A stretch of DNA of 64,000 bases, from positions 1-64,000 of the IMG/VR virus record IMGVR_UViG_3300030002_000011. One strand, written 5' to 3'. The stretch is from a virus. The notes below the pieces were generated by a model that searched no databases, was not told the origin of the DNA, and was given only the letters and a program-made list of their open reading frames with translations. Below are positions 14,253 to 24,329 of the stretch, piece by piece (positions within the stretch are counted from its first letter, which is position 1; the number at the start of each line of letters is the position of its first letter). The translations under genes were made by a program, and so were the position numbers.

Positions 14253-16128
14253 TACCGCTGTTGAGGACAAGACCAAGAAGCCCTCCGACCAGACCTCGGA
14301 GATCCCTGCACTGGGCTTCGAGCAGGGTGTGGACTCCTCCTTGGCGTACACCACCCCGTTCAACCCCGTCGGCATGGGCCTGAAGAAGACCCCCACCGAG
14401 GACCTCAACGAGGTGCTCAAGGACGAGTACGACGTCCAGCGCCCCACCACCCGCCAGCTGGTCACCATGCGCCGCCTCGACGGCCACGCACGGGCCCTGT
14501 ACCGCCTCCTGACGCTGCCGATCCGCGCCTCGCTGGTGTCGGCCACCTTCAAGCCTGCTGACGGCGGAGAGGCCGAAGGCAAGTTCATGGAGAACGTCTT
14601 CCGGACGGCCCCGGCCAACGGTGGCATGACCACCACCTTCCAGCGCTTCATCGGCCAGATGCTCGGAGCCCTGTTCGAGGGCTTCGCTTGTTTCGAGAAA
14701 GTGTTCTGGATCCCCACCAAGGGCCCACTCAAGGGCAAGGTCACCCTCCAGAAGCTGGCCTACCGTCCCTCCGACACCATGACCTTCGTCTCGGACAAGA
14801 CAGGAGGCTTCGCCGGGCTCCGTCAGCGCGCCGTCACCGGGGGCAAGGTCACCGACGTCTTCATCGAGCCCGAGTACGCGTTCTACTACGCCGCGCAGGA
14901 GGACGAGCGCAAGTTCTACGGCGTCTCCTTCTTCGAGTCCGCGTTCCCGCACTACGACGCCAAGGCCAAGGCCTACTTCACTGCCCACCTCGCAGCCCAG
15001 CGGGCAGCCGTAGGCACCCGGATCGGCACTGTCCCCCCGAACGCCTCCCAGAACGCCAAGACCGAGTTCGCCCGGAACCTGAGCAGCCTCGCGCTGGCCC
15101 AGTGGATGATGATGCCCGAGGGCTTCAAGGTCGAGGTGCTGAAGGAGGGCGGAACCTTCGACTTCCTGAACCTCATCAACCACCACAACCACATGATGAG
15201 CGAGTCCGTCCTCGCGGCCTTCTTCGACGCGGACACGGGTGGGGGCTCCGGTGAGTCCGGTGCGCTGGTGAACTTCGCCAAGCCCGGGGATGACATGTTC
15301 ATCCTGATGCTGCGGGCGATCATGGACGACGTCGCCAACCAGATCAACCACTACATCATCCCCCAGCTGATCGACTACAACTTCGACGGTGGCAAGTACC
15401 CGACCTTCACGTGGGGCACCTTCACCGACGAGCAGCGCGCGGCCATCGCAGCCACCTTCGACAAGCTCGCCACCGCAGGCCAGAGCGCCAACGTCTCCGA
15501 GGAGTTCATGCGGGAGCTGGAGAAGACGCAGGCCAAGGACATGGGGCTGGAGATCGACTGGGAGAAGGTCGAAGCACGCGAGGCCGAGGAGAAGGCCGCA
15601 GCTGCCGCCCAGTTCGCCCCCGGAGGCGTGCCGGGAGCGGACCCAGCTCTGGGTGCCGGGGGAGTCCCCGGAGACCCCACAGCAGGCCCTCTCGGGCCGG
15701 ACGGGCAGCCTCTGCCTCCTGACCCCGCGCTGGAGATGTCCGATGAGGAGCTGGCGTCGATGAACTCCCTCGGGGATGTCATCGGGTACATGGCCGATCA
15801 GGCGGACAAGATCGCCGACTCGCGTGGCCTTCCGTCCTCGGAGGAGCAGCAGGCCAGCCAGACCGCACCCACAGCAGGCCAGCCGCTCGTTCCGGCCCAG
15901 CCTGTCGCAGCGCCCGCCGTGCCGGGCCAGCCCGCAGCTCCTGCTGTCCCCGGACAGCCCCCCAAGGCCAAGAAGCCCAAGGCTCTCAAGCCCGGCAAGT
16001 TCGGCAAGCCGCCGACGGTGGTCAAGGCCCCCAAGCCCGGTCAGGTCGCACTCTCCGGCATCTCGGACGACATGATGGATTGGGCCGACCGCATGTTGGC
16101 CCTCAGCAACGCCTCTGAAGGAGTATGA
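14245..16128 (+). CDS. portal protein
   Basis: A 627-residue protein starting at GTG 14245 inside the terminase stop region. The first 420 residues carry the pattern of a DUF935/Mu-gp29-like portal (QLVTMRRLDGHARALYRLLTLPIR as the early helical block, a stem-like segment with GASLVNFAKPGDD equivalents, and DNQINHYIIPQLIDYNF). The last 150 residues are an Ala/Pro/Gly/Lys-rich tail, probably flexible. It forms the dodecameric ring through which DNA passes. The order terminase-portal-MuF-protease-capsid supports it. Confidence 0.85.
   Translation: MSSTAVEDKTKKPSDQTSEIPALGFEQGVDSSLAYTTPFNPVGMGLKKTPTEDLNEVLKDEYDVQRPTTRQLVTMRRLDGHARALYRLLTLPIRASLVSATFKPADGGEAEGKFMENVFRTAPANGGMTTTFQRFIGQMLGALFEGFACFEKVFWIPTKGPLKGKVTLQKLAYRPSDTMTFVSDKTGGFAGLRQRAVTGGKVTDVFIEPEYAFYYAAQEDERKFYGVSFFESAFPHYDAKAKAYFTAHLAAQRAAVGTRIGTVPPNASQNAKTEFARNLSSLALAQWMMMPEGFKVEVLKEGGTFDFLNLINHHNHMMSESVLAAFFDADTGGGSGESGALVNFAKPGDDMFILMLRAIMDDVANQINHYIIPQLIDYNFDGGKYPTFTWGTFTDEQRAAIAATFDKLATAGQSANVSEEFMRELEKTQAKDMGLEIDWEKVEAREAEEKAAAAAQFAPGGVPGADPALGAGGVPGDPTAGPLGPDGQPLPPDPALEMSDEELASMNSLGDVIGYMADQADKIADSRGLPSSEEQQASQTAPTAGQPLVPAQPVAAPAVPGQPAAPAVPGQPPKAKKPKALKPGKFGKPPTVVKAPKPGQVALSGISDDMMDWADRMLALSNASEGV
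14690..14701. promoter_or_regulatory. dispersed palindrome site, exact core
   Basis: GTTTCGAGAAAG inside the portal gene; codons TGT TTC GAG AAA. Confidence 0.65.
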
Positions 16129-16556
16129 GCATGGCCCTCGCAACCGCCGCAGGTTCGGCATCAGGCCGGAAGGTCCGCACGACTGAGGGAGCCCGCTTCT
16201 TCGGGGTTCCCATCGGCACCGAGATCGGGAACCGTTTCGACCCGAACACGCAGGCCTCCACCCGGGCGATGACCATGACCCGTCTGGTCAGCCTCCAGCG
16301 CCAGTTCGAGATCGCCAAGGAGACCGGCAACATCAACGAGATGCGCAACGTGCAGGAGGTCTTCACCACCGCCGTGAAGGAGTACGCCGCCAACACCGGA
16401 CAGCTCACCGACGTGATCGACGACCTCGTGGCCTCCCGTGGCCGGGCCGACAAGGCGCTGGGACAGAAGACCCCCGGGCAGGCCGATGCTCCCACCCCCG
16501 CCGCTCCCGCTGAGGCACCCGCTGCCCCTGAGGCCGCAGCAGCTCCCACGGCCTGA
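16125..16556 (+). CDS. small head-region protein, unknown
   Basis: A 143-residue protein starting at ATG 16125 overlapping the portal stop (ATG 16131 is an alternative). The N-terminus is basic with GTEIGNRF; residues 45-110 are helical; the last 35 are Ala/Pro-rich and resemble the portal tail. It sits between portal and MuF genes, a place often taken by small head-assembly proteins. No specific family recognised. Confidence 0.55.
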   Translation: MSMALATAAGSASGRKVRTTEGARFFGVPIGTEIGNRFDPNTQASTRAMTMTRLVSLQRQFEIAKETGNINEMRNVQEVFTTAVKEYAANTGQLTDVIDDLVASRGRADKALGQKTPGQADAPTPAAPAEAPAAPEAAAAPTA

Positions 16557-16559
16557 TCG

Positions 16560-17375
16560 GTGCCCAGCTTCGGAGACCAGATCGAGTCGGCCCGACGGAC
16601 CAACCTCGCCGTCCGGGCTCTGGAGGCTTCCTCCCGGCAGCGGATCATGGTGATCTTCGAGGCGTGGGCCAAGGGCGACTACACCGCAGCCTCCGTCCGC
16701 TGGGCGCTGGAGGCCGTCGTCAGGGACGCCTACCGCTCCGCTGCCACCGTCGGCCTTGCCCACATCGCTGAACAGGCCGGGATCCCCCGCTGGAAGCCCC
16801 GCTGGCTCCCGAAGAACGTGATCAAGTCCTCCTACCTCGACGGGCTCGTGGCTGACGTCCAGCGGAACCTCCGCGACTACAAGGCCAGTCCCGGCAAGCC
16901 CGAGGATCTGGTGCGGGTTGTTTCCAGAATCAGTCACAGCGCTGGTGTGGCCGCAGCCCGGGGCCAGACAGACGCCCTGCTCCGCAGTGCCAAGGAGCTG
17001 TCCTCCAGCGGCGGCTTCATCGTCCGCAAGTTGTGGCAGGCCAACTTCATCGACCACGTCCCCTGCGAGCTGTGCGCCGACCTGCACGACACCGAGGTGG
17101 CACTGGAGGCCGAGTACCCGGCAGACAACCGGATGAAGGTCTACGGCGACCTCAAGGGTCCGCCCCGACACCCCCGCTGCCTGTGCCATCTGGTCATCGT
17201 GATCGTCGGGCTGGAGAACTATCTGGAGGAGGACGGGGAGGTCACCGGAGATGTTTCTGAGCCCCAGACGATGTCCGCCTCCGCCGTCAAGAAGCTCCGC
17301 CCCGGCTTCCTCGCCAGCATCATGAAGTGGCTCCGCAAGCTCGAACGCTTTCTGAGGAGCGAATCCAGTGACTGA
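16560..17375 (+). CDS. MuF-like head morphogenesis protein
   Basis: A 271-residue protein starting at GTG 16560. The C-terminal half has the MuF pattern: a helix, then H-V-P-C-E-L-C-A-D-L-H, then P-P-R-H-P-R-C-L-C, the cysteine/histidine cluster conserved in phage Mu gpF-like and SPP1 gp7-like minor head proteins. These associate with the portal and can be ejected with the DNA. The N-terminal 120 residues are helical. The gene order portal-MuF-protease fits. Confidence 0.75.
   Translation: MPSFGDQIESARRTNLAVRALEASSRQRIMVIFEAWAKGDYTAASVRWALEAVVRDAYRSAATVGLAHIAEQAGIPRWKPRWLPKNVIKSSYLDGLVADVQRNLRDYKASPGKPEDLVRVVSRISHSAGVAAARGQTDALLRSAKELSSSGGFIVRKLWQANFIDHVPCELCADLHDTEVALEAEYPADNRMKVYGDLKGPPRHPRCLCHLVIVIVGLENYLEEDGEVTGDVSEPQTMSASAVKKLRPGFLASIMKWLRKLERFLRSESSD
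16920..16931. promoter_or_regulatory. dispersed palindrome site, 1 mismatch
   Basis: GTTTCCAGAATC inside the MuF-like gene, read as V-S-R-I. Confidence 0.5.
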
Positions 17376-17604
17376 GCAGACCATCGCCCACGAGACCGTC
17401 CGGTTCCACTTCGACAGCCTGTTGGGAGCCACCCGGGGACTGATCGCTGTACTGGTTGACGCCGCCACATCTGAGCGTGAGTACCGCTTCACCGGGCTCT
17501 CCCCGGCGTCCATTCTGAGGTCCGGATTGGTGCTCGAAGGGGACGTGGCCGATCTTCTACAGAGCATCGAAAGCATCAAGGGCTGTACCCGAAGCGACGG
17601 GTGA
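17368..17604 (+). CDS. small hypothetical protein
   Basis: A 78-residue acidic protein starting at GTG 17368, overlapping the MuF-like gene by 8 nt. A central hydrophobic stretch (LLGATRGLIAVLVDAA) is amphipathic rather than a clear membrane segment. No motif recognised. Its 3' end contains a degenerate class-1 motif ahead of the giant gene. Confidence 0.5.
   Translation: MTEQTIAHETVRFHFDSLLGATRGLIAVLVDAATSEREYRFTGLSPASILRSGLVLEGDVADLLQSIESIKGCTRSDG
17547..17563 (+). promoter_or_regulatory. weak class-1-like site before the giant gene
   Basis: GGCCGATCTTCTACAGA keeps the GGCCGATCTTC core but differs downstream and lies 86 nt before the GTG at 17633, inside a coding region. It may be chance. 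Confidence 0.3.
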
Positions 17605-17632
17605 ACTACTCAGAACGGACGGCAGGACAATA

Positions 17633-20600
17633 GTGCTCCTCCAGCTCAGCAACATCAGTGATCCCGAGGTAGTCGAGCTGGCCAACAACCTGCTCCTCCT
17701 CAGCAAGGGAGACAGGCACGTCCGGACCCCCGAGGGTTCCCGCAAGTACGGCCTGCCCATTGGTGCACTGATCACGCTCGACGCCATCGCTCGCGCGGAC
17801 AAGCGCTTCCCCAACACCCCCGTCCCCGAGGATCGCGCGGCAGCAGCGGGCGGCTCCGGTGGTGGAGACGGTCCCAAGGGCCCCAAGGGTCCGAAGGGTC
17901 CCAAGACCCCGGACAAGCCTGAGCCGCCCAAGACCCCCCGGGCGAAGAAGACCGCTGAAGAGATCAAGCAGGTCATCGCCGACTCCCCCGACCTCGACGT
18001 CAAGACCGCCCAGTTCACGAAGCTGGAAGGCGACCACACCGTCATGGTGGGGGAACACCCGCACCGGCTGCCTGCCGGGTCCAAGGTGTTCCGGCTCAAC
18101 GGCGACAAGTCCGTGGCCATCGCGCGCACCCCCGACCACAACCTCTACCTGCTCACCCCCAAGGGCCGCGCGCTGGACCTGCGGGACCGCAACACCGAGA
18201 ACCAGCTCAACGAGCGTCTCGACAACATGCAGGCCAACGACCCCGACTTCACCATGGAGACCCTCGGCGTCGACCCGACTGACCCCACCGCCAACAGTGC
18301 GGACGTCAACGTTCCTGCCGGTGCCCCGGGCCCGGACGGCACCCCCGCGCCGGACGTCAATCTGGAGGAGATGGCCTCCCGCCTCGACAAGATGTCGGCG
18401 GAGTCCACCGACCCGGAGCAGGCCAAGCAGTACAAGGAGCTGGCCACCCAGATGCGCGCCGGGAACGGCCCGCAGCGGCTCGCCCTGCCCGACAAGAACT
18501 CCAAGGACAAGACCAAGACTTCCCCCGATGGCACGCCGGACGCAGCCCCAGACCCCGGCCCCCGGCGTGCCATCCCCCCGAAGCCGGTACCCACCCGGAA
18601 GCGCCGGGAGGTCGCCCCGAAGGATGCTCCGCCGCAGGACCCGGCCACGATGGACGACAACCACCTGAAGGCCGTCCACGAGGACCTCAGCGCGGCCAAG
18701 GACATCCACCCGACCAACAAGGAGCTGGCCGACCGGCACGCCGCAATCACCGCTGAGAAGGACAAGCGCGCGACAGCCAAGGAGCTGGACAAGGCCAAGT
18801 CGAAGCTCAACGGCGCGGAGGCAGCTTCCCCGGCTTCCGAACCGAAGGGTCGCTCCGACGGCAAGATCGGGCACAACGCCGTTCCGGACGCCAACCGGGA
18901 CAAGGCGATCACTGCCGACGTCGCAGCCAACGGCATCGACGGAGAGAAGAAGAGCCCGAAGCAGGACAAGCTCCCTCTCAAGCCGGACGCTCCCGCCGAG
19001 CCCCAGCCAGCCCCCACGATGTCGACCGAGGCCTTCGGCGACCGCAGGCTCAGCGCCGCCGACATGCGCGCGCAGGGCATCACTGCCGGGGAGGGCAAGT
19101 TCTCCACCCCGGTCACCAACCGCAAGGACGTCCTGAACGCCCGGGTGGGCGACAAGTTCCTCACCAAGAACCGGTACAGCGGTGGCCTGTGGGGCATGGA
19201 GGCCGACGGCCAGATCCACCTGCTCTCCGACGACGGTGACCACACCGAGATCTCCATGTCCCCCACGGAGTTCGCCGACCTGATGGAGCCGCACCCGCTG
19301 TACGGGACCACGGACTTCTACGCTTTTTCTGGAAACAGGAACAACCAGAACGCACACCCGACGTCCAAGCCCGGCGACAAGGTCAACGCCCCGTGGGTCG
19401 AGCAGGCTGCGGTCGGCTCCGTCGCACAGGACGGCACCGGGATCGTCGGCAAGAAGAACGCCGATGGCACCTACGACACCCCCATCGGCAAGGTCACGCA
19501 GGACTTCTACCTGCCCAGCGACGTCGCCGGGGATGACTCGGTCGTCGTCCGCAACGGCCCGGACCCGGATCAGAAGCCCGTCGGAGCCACCGTCCAGCTG
19601 GCCACCACCAACGACCTCGCGGACGTCCCGCAGGGTGACGCCATCGTGCTCGGTGATGGGGAAGTCTCCATCGAGCGCAGGTCCGACGGCACCTACGAGG
19701 CCGACCTCAACGGCCTGCGGATCCCGATGTCGGAAGACAACGTCGGGCACTACATCGAGAACGGTGACCAGCCCGCGTGGCACGTCCCCAATCAGGACAT
19801 CTCGGGCACCCCCTCGAAGGACAGCTGGAACGAGGGCGACCGGCTCGCGCGCATCGACGATGTGAACGCACAGGAGCCCGGCACCGAGATCCACCTCGCT
19901 GGGGATGACGGCACCGACCACACCTACACGGTCATGCCTGACGAGCAGGTCATGAACAACGACGATCACACGGTCGTCCCCAACAGCGTCCTGAAGCCTG
20001 CCCTCGTCAACGGGAAGGTGACCGTCGGCAAGCAGCACGTCGAAGGCGACCCCGTACCGACGGTGCCCGAGCGCCACATCGAGAACGTCAGCGACTACGT
20101 CCCCGGCGACAAGATTCAGGAGTACGCCCACCTCCGGGAGATGCGCCCCGGCCAGCAGGTCACCATCTACGTGAAGTCGTCCAAGAACGGTGGCCGGTCC
20201 CTGCCGGTCGTCCTGACCCGCACTGACGACACGCAGGACAACTCCGGCTTCATGTTCCTCGTGGGACGCCGTGGCGCGGGCTACAACTCCTTCGGCGAGA
20301 ACAACGCCGCCATCTTCTCAGCCATCAACGACGGTCGTCTGCACTTCGGGGACATCACCAACCTGCCCGGCTCCCGCCCGCACGACATGATCGACACCAA
20401 CTGGGACACTACCCCCAACATCGATCTGTACGAGGGCGGCCCCAAGGTCTCCCAGAAGGACCTGTGGGACTTCATCAACGCGCAGGTCTACTCCCGCTCG
20501 ATGCAGTCCTCGTACTACAACGTCGACCTGCTGCCCCCGGGCTCGATCTTCCGTTCGCAGGAGGTACGCAACCACCTCTCCGAGCTGGCGATCAAGAAGT

Positions 20601-23600
20601 ACAGCACCTACGGCCCGGACGGCAGGATCCTCGTCCCAGCGCGGCACAAGCCCGCCATGATCCGCTTCGCCGCCGAGAAGCTCGGGTTCGAGTACACCGA
20701 GCCGGGCGCAGTCATCATCCCCGACAACGTGACCATGGCTGACTTCCACCAGCGGGTCACGGTCGGGCGCTACGTCAACGGCGTCTCCCCGAGCGCCGAG
20801 CGGGTCAACATGGGCCCGGAGCAGATGGACGTGACGCTGGCCGACCTCAAGGTTGCCCGCTCGATCATCTCCAACATGCTGACCTCCAATCAGGAGAAGG
20901 CACTGGCTCGCCAGCTCGGCCTCTCGCCCCGGGACAGCACCCCGGACAAGATCCTGAAGCGGGTCATGGCCATGCGCGGATCGCCGTTGCAGGACATGAA
21001 CGTCTCCCTCGGCGTCGCCGCCTACTTCGGCATGAAGCGGGACCGCGACGGCATCCGTCAGGGCAACATCACCGCCGCCCGCCAGCACGACAAGACCCGC
21101 AACAAGAAGCTCTTCCTCCAGATGATTCAGGAGCAGGCGGAAGGTCGGCCCCCGGGCTACTACGGCATCCCCGAGGAAGAGTCGTGGCAGCGCGAGGACG
21201 CCCACGGCATCGCCAGCGGACCTGTTTTCAGAAACCACTCGGTGCTCCAGAGGCCTGCCCTCAACAGCGACAACGACCCGACGGCCAAGCCCCGCTGGGA
21301 CACCCCGCAGGGATCGGCAGACGCTCCTGCTGCTCCGACCACCCCGGACATCCCGGAAATCCCGGCCACGCCAGCAGCTCCTGAGGCTCCTGCTGCTCGG
21401 GACCTCACCGGGTGGGCTCCTTCCAACCTCTCCGCTTCTGAGCACAACGGGCGAGCCCGGTTCACCATCACGTCCTTGGCCTTGATCGACAGGGCTCGGG
21501 ACCGTCAGGTGCGGGTCACCTACGACAACCCTGACAGTGGGGACGCCAGTTCCGACCGGACGCTGAGGTACAGCTCCGGAGGACGGATGTTCGTCGACAT
21601 CAATACCGGAGACGCCTTCGATCAGAGTGAGGTCGCTTCGTGGGCGACCTTGCATGGCTACGAGTTCTACCTGCCCGACGGCAACGCTCCCGCCACGCCG
21701 GACACCACTCCTGCTCCGGAGGCAGCCGCCCCCAACGCACCGGCAGCGGCTACCCCGCCTCCTCCGGACTACAACTTCGACACCGGTCAGATCACCCCGG
21801 CACCCGAGCCGTCCCAGACGAACGGCTCTGTCGAGCCCGCAGACCGTGGTGGCGCGGACACCCCGAGGGAGCCTGCTACCCCCATCGACGTCCCCTCGCT
21901 GGTCAACCAGCCCATCGGGACCCGGGTCAGGGTCAACGGGTCGGTCGGCATTGATGACCGCTTCATGATGGCCACCATCGACAGGGACGTCCACGGCAAC
22001 CGGGTCATCCGGATGGCCTCCGGTCGGGAGTGGCCGCTGACCGAGGAGCGGATGAACACCGCTGTCGGCGGAGGCAACACCTTCGAGGTCGTGCACGGCA
22101 TGAACGGCACGGACTCGGTCAGTGTCGACGAGATGCTCAACGCACCCCTCGGGTCGGTCTTCGAGTACAAGTACCCGAACGGCCAGATCGTCCGGCTCAC
22201 CGTCACCTCCGATGGACTGGAGCTGACCGACGGCACCATCTGGACTCGCTCCCGCAGGGGCATCTTCTCGCTGGCCTCCACGGGCTCCTTCCACCGTGAT
22301 CCCATGCCTGCCGCCCCGGCTACGCCGGACGTTCCTGACGTCCCCGAGGCGGGCCTGACGCGCGCCACGACCGCCGAGCAGCTGATCAACCTGCCCGAGG
22401 GTGCCCACGTCCGGGTGACCAACCGGAGCGGCGATACCTTCGACACCGCGGCAGGCTTCAACGAGTTCGGAGACCCCACGCTGCGGACGGAGAGCGGCGG
22501 CGGCTTCCACCGGAGCGAGTCCTTCTTCAGCAGCTACATGTCCTCCGGCTACACCTTCGACATCAACGACGCGACGGCAGCTCCCTCGGATCCCCGGTTC
22601 ACTCCGGGAGGCACCTTCAACGGCACAGACATCCGGGAAGCCCCGGTGGGCTCCCACATCCGTGGGTCCTCCGGCACCGAGTGGGTCGTGACCGGGTCGG
22701 GCATCTCCGACATCAGCGGGTCCACCAACTGGCCCTTCAGCACCGTCGCGTCGCACAACGCCACGTTCACCTACATGGGCGACCACGCCCCGGTGACGCG
22801 GTCCTCCGTGGGCTCCGGTGTGGGCATGACCCGGGGCTCCAGCGTGGACGCCCGCAACCTCTTGCAGGTCCCCGACGACCACTGGGTCCAGTGGGGCACC
22901 GGAGGCTACTGGCGGCGTCGTGGCAGCGTGCTGGTCTCCCGCAGTGGGGGCTCGGTACGCCGGATCCGCAACATCGACCGGAGCACCGCCTTCACCTACG
23001 CAGGGGAGAGCCTCAATGGCGCTACTCCGGCACGGGCTCCTCGTGGAGTCACCATCGACCGGCCAAGCGCCGGATCGTGGACTCCGGTCAGTGCTGAGGT
23101 CATCAACCGCTACGACGCGCCGAAGCCGGAACTCAGCTCGGTCGGGTTTGATGAAACGAACACCACGCCCATGCAGGACTACCTCTACACCGCTGAGGGC
23201 GAGGCCGATCTCAAGGCTGGCATCGAGCACGCCCTGCGCGAGGCTGGGGTCACCCGCTTCTCTGTCTCGGTCAGTGGGACCAGCTACGGCTTCAACATCA
23301 GCTACACCACCCCGAAGGGCACCACCCGCCTCAACCGCTCCTTCCGGAGCAATGGCACCCGGGTGGAGAACGGCGAAGCGCACTCCGACGGTGGCTACAT
23401 GGCCGAGACGCAGGACCACCTGTTCGCCTTCTACAGGCAGCACGGGATCGAGGAGGTCGAAGTTCACGGCCTGTCTGGCTCCGGATGGAACGGTGGCCAC
23501 ACGTGGATCCGTCGCGGCTTCAGGCCCGACCCGAACCACGAGAGCCAGAACCAGCAGGCGTTCGCAGGGCACCTCCAGAACCTCGACAGGGTCATCGCGG

Positions 23601-23923
23601 AGATCAACTCCGGCGCTCTCCCGCACTACAACGAGTTCTTGGAGCAGGCGAAGGACCTCCGCACACGGATGGCCAAGCTGATGTCCGATTGGCTGCGTCT
23701 CCCGGAGTCCCAGCGCAACGGCAGTCTGTACGAGTTGCAGCGCGAGCTGAGCTACTTGGGCGAGGTTCGCGACGCCAATGGGAAGACTCGTCAGCACCCG
23801 CCGTCGATTGGGTGGAGACTGTTGGGGAACACTTCTCGTGGAGCCACCCACCACGGCTTCTGGTACTACGGCATCCACGACCTCAACCACTACTTCACGA
23901 ACGGGAGGAGCACACGTGCCTGA
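17633..23923 (+). CDS. giant virion-associated protein, 2,096 residues
   Basis: One uninterrupted frame from GTG 17633. An N-terminal ~65-residue helical region is followed by Gly/Pro/Lys linkers and charged low-complexity segments to about residue 480. From about 480 to 850 come beta-rich modules with the pattern G-D-x-x, aromatic, D-G-x-x-x-L. A helical middle domain follows (about 930-1190). From about 1250 to 1800 there are at least five degenerate ~60-residue repeats (x-x-x-P-x-G-x-x-V-R, a W or F strand, ending F-T-Y or F-x-V). The last ~250 residues form a distinct domain with GLSGSGWNGGHTWIRRGF. Position between MuF and protease suggests a capsid-internal, ejected multi-domain protein. 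Function unknown. Confidence 0.7.
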   Translation: MLLQLSNISDPEVVELANNLLLLSKGDRHVRTPEGSRKYGLPIGALITLDAIARADKRFPNTPVPEDRAAAAGGSGGGDGPKGPKGPKGPKTPDKPEPPKTPRAKKTAEEIKQVIADSPDLDVKTAQFTKLEGDHTVMVGEHPHRLPAGSKVFRLNGDKSVAIARTPDHNLYLLTPKGRALDLRDRNTENQLNERLDNMQANDPDFTMETLGVDPTDPTANSADVNVPAGAPGPDGTPAPDVNLEEMASRLDKMSAESTDPEQAKQYKELATQMRAGNGPQRLALPDKNSKDKTKTSPDGTPDAAPDPGPRRAIPPKPVPTRKRREVAPKDAPPQDPATMDDNHLKAVHEDLSAAKDIHPTNKELADRHAAITAEKDKRATAKELDKAKSKLNGAEAASPASEPKGRSDGKIGHNAVPDANRDKAITADVAANGIDGEKKSPKQDKLPLKPDAPAEPQPAPTMSTEAFGDRRLSAADMRAQGITAGEGKFSTPVTNRKDVLNARVGDKFLTKNRYSGGLWGMEADGQIHLLSDDGDHTEISMSPTEFADLMEPHPLYGTTDFYAFSGNRNNQNAHPTSKPGDKVNAPWVEQAAVGSVAQDGTGIVGKKNADGTYDTPIGKVTQDFYLPSDVAGDDSVVVRNGPDPDQKPVGATVQLATTNDLADVPQGDAIVLGDGEVSIERRSDGTYEADLNGLRIPMSEDNVGHYIENGDQPAWHVPNQDISGTPSKDSWNEGDRLARIDDVNAQEPGTEIHLAGDDGTDHTYTVMPDEQVMNNDDHTVVPNSVLKPALVNGKVTVGKQHVEGDPVPTVPERHIENVSDYVPGDKIQEYAHLREMRPGQQVTIYVKSSKNGGRSLPVVLTRTDDTQDNSGFMFLVGRRGAGYNSFGENNAAIFSAINDGRLHFGDITNLPGSRPHDMIDTNWDTTPNIDLYEGGPKVSQKDLWDFINAQVYSRSMQSSYYNVDLLPPGSIFRSQEVRNHLSELAIKKYSTYGPDGRILVPARHKPAMIRFAAEKLGFEYTEPGAVIIPDNVTMADFHQRVTVGRYVNGVSPSAERVNMGPEQMDVTLADLKVARSIISNMLTSNQEKALARQLGLSPRDSTPDKILKRVMAMRGSPLQDMNVSLGVAAYFGMKRDRDGIRQGNITAARQHDKTRNKKLFLQMIQEQAEGRPPGYYGIPEEESWQREDAHGIASGPVFRNHSVLQRPALNSDNDPTAKPRWDTPQGSADAPAAPTTPDIPEIPATPAAPEAPAARDLTGWAPSNLSASEHNGRARFTITSLALIDRARDRQVRVTYDNPDSGDASSDRTLRYSSGGRMFVDINTGDAFDQSEVASWATLHGYEFYLPDGNAPATPDTTPAPEAAAPNAPAAATPPPPDYNFDTGQITPAPEPSQTNGSVEPADRGGADTPREPATPIDVPSLVNQPIGTRVRVNGSVGIDDRFMMATIDRDVHGNRVIRMASGREWPLTEERMNTAVGGGNTFEVVHGMNGTDSVSVDEMLNAPLGSVFEYKYPNGQIVRLTVTSDGLELTDGTIWTRSRRGIFSLASTGSFHRDPMPAAPATPDVPDVPEAGLTRATTAEQLINLPEGAHVRVTNRSGDTFDTAAGFNEFGDPTLRTESGGGFHRSESFFSSYMSSGYTFDINDATAAPSDPRFTPGGTFNGTDIREAPVGSHIRGSSGTEWVVTGSGISDISGSTNWPFSTVASHNATFTYMGDHAPVTRSSVGSGVGMTRGSSVDARNLLQVPDDHWVQWGTGGYWRRRGSVLVSRSGGSVRRIRNIDRSTAFTYAGESLNGATPARAPRGVTIDRPSAGSWTPVSAEVINRYDAPKPELSSVGFDETNTTPMQDYLYTAEGEADLKAGIEHALREAGVTRFSVSVSGTSYGFNISYTTPKGTTRLNRSFRSNGTRVENGEAHSDGGYMAETQDHLFAFYRQHGIEEVEVHGLSGSGWNGGHTWIRRGFRPDPNHESQNQQAFAGHLQNLDRVIAEINSGALPHYNEFLEQAKDLRTRMAKLMSDWLRLPESQRNGSLYELQRELSYLGEVRDANGKTRQHPPSIGWRLLGNTSRGATHHGFWYYGIHDLNHYFTNGRSTRA
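19325..19336. promoter_or_regulatory. dispersed palindrome site, exact core
   Basis: TTTTCTGGAAAC inside the giant gene, read as F-S-G-N; TTT and TCT are rare codons here. Confidence 0.65.
21224..21235. promoter_or_regulatory. dispersed palindrome site, 1 mismatch
   Basis: GTTTTCAGAAAC inside the giant gene, read as V-F-R-N. Confidence 0.5.
23146..23157. promoter_or_regulatory. dispersed palindrome site, 1 mismatch
   Basis: GTTTGATGAAAC inside the giant gene; codons GGG TTT GAT GAA ACG. Confidence 0.45.
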
Positions 23924-24329
23924 CACGGCTCCGATGACTCTGGACTACCTGCTGGCCTACGCCAAGTCGCTGGACGAGGGGAAGCCCTTCGAGTTCGCGG
24001 CTACCACCGACTGGCCCGACGACATCGCGTCGATCCTCGGTCAGGTGCAGGATGCCCGGCCCCTCGACAAGGCCACTGAGAAGGCCCTGAAGGACGCCTA
24101 CGCCGAGTGGGAGGCCGACGGCTACCCCACTCCGGTCGTGGACTACGACGACGACGAGTACCTGACGGAGGGCTCGGAGCCCGGGGGTCCCCAGCCGGTG
24201 GAGGATGCCGGACTCTTCGGGGACACTGACTTCGAGCCGACCAAGCCCGCCGACCCTTCGCAGTCAGATGCAGCTCCGGCTCCTGAGGCCACCCCAGCTC
24301 CCGTGGAGGGCACACCTCCTGTGGCCTGA
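23916..24329 (+). CDS. acidic head-region protein
   Basis: A 137-residue protein. I take GTG 23916, preceded by GGGAGGAG and overlapping the end of the giant gene; the open frame further upstream is a shadow. It is strongly acidic, with D-Y-D-D-D-E-Y and E-P-G-G-P-Q stretches, and ends in an Ala/Pro-rich tail like those of the portal and the 16125 protein. No catalytic motif. Perhaps a small head assembly factor; unknown. Confidence 0.55.
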   Translation: MPDTAPMTLDYLLAYAKSLDEGKPFEFAATTDWPDDIASILGQVQDARPLDKATEKALKDAYAEWEADGYPTPVVDYDDDEYLTEGSEPGGPQPVEDAGLFGDTDFEPTKPADPSQSDAAPAPEATPAPVEGTPPVA

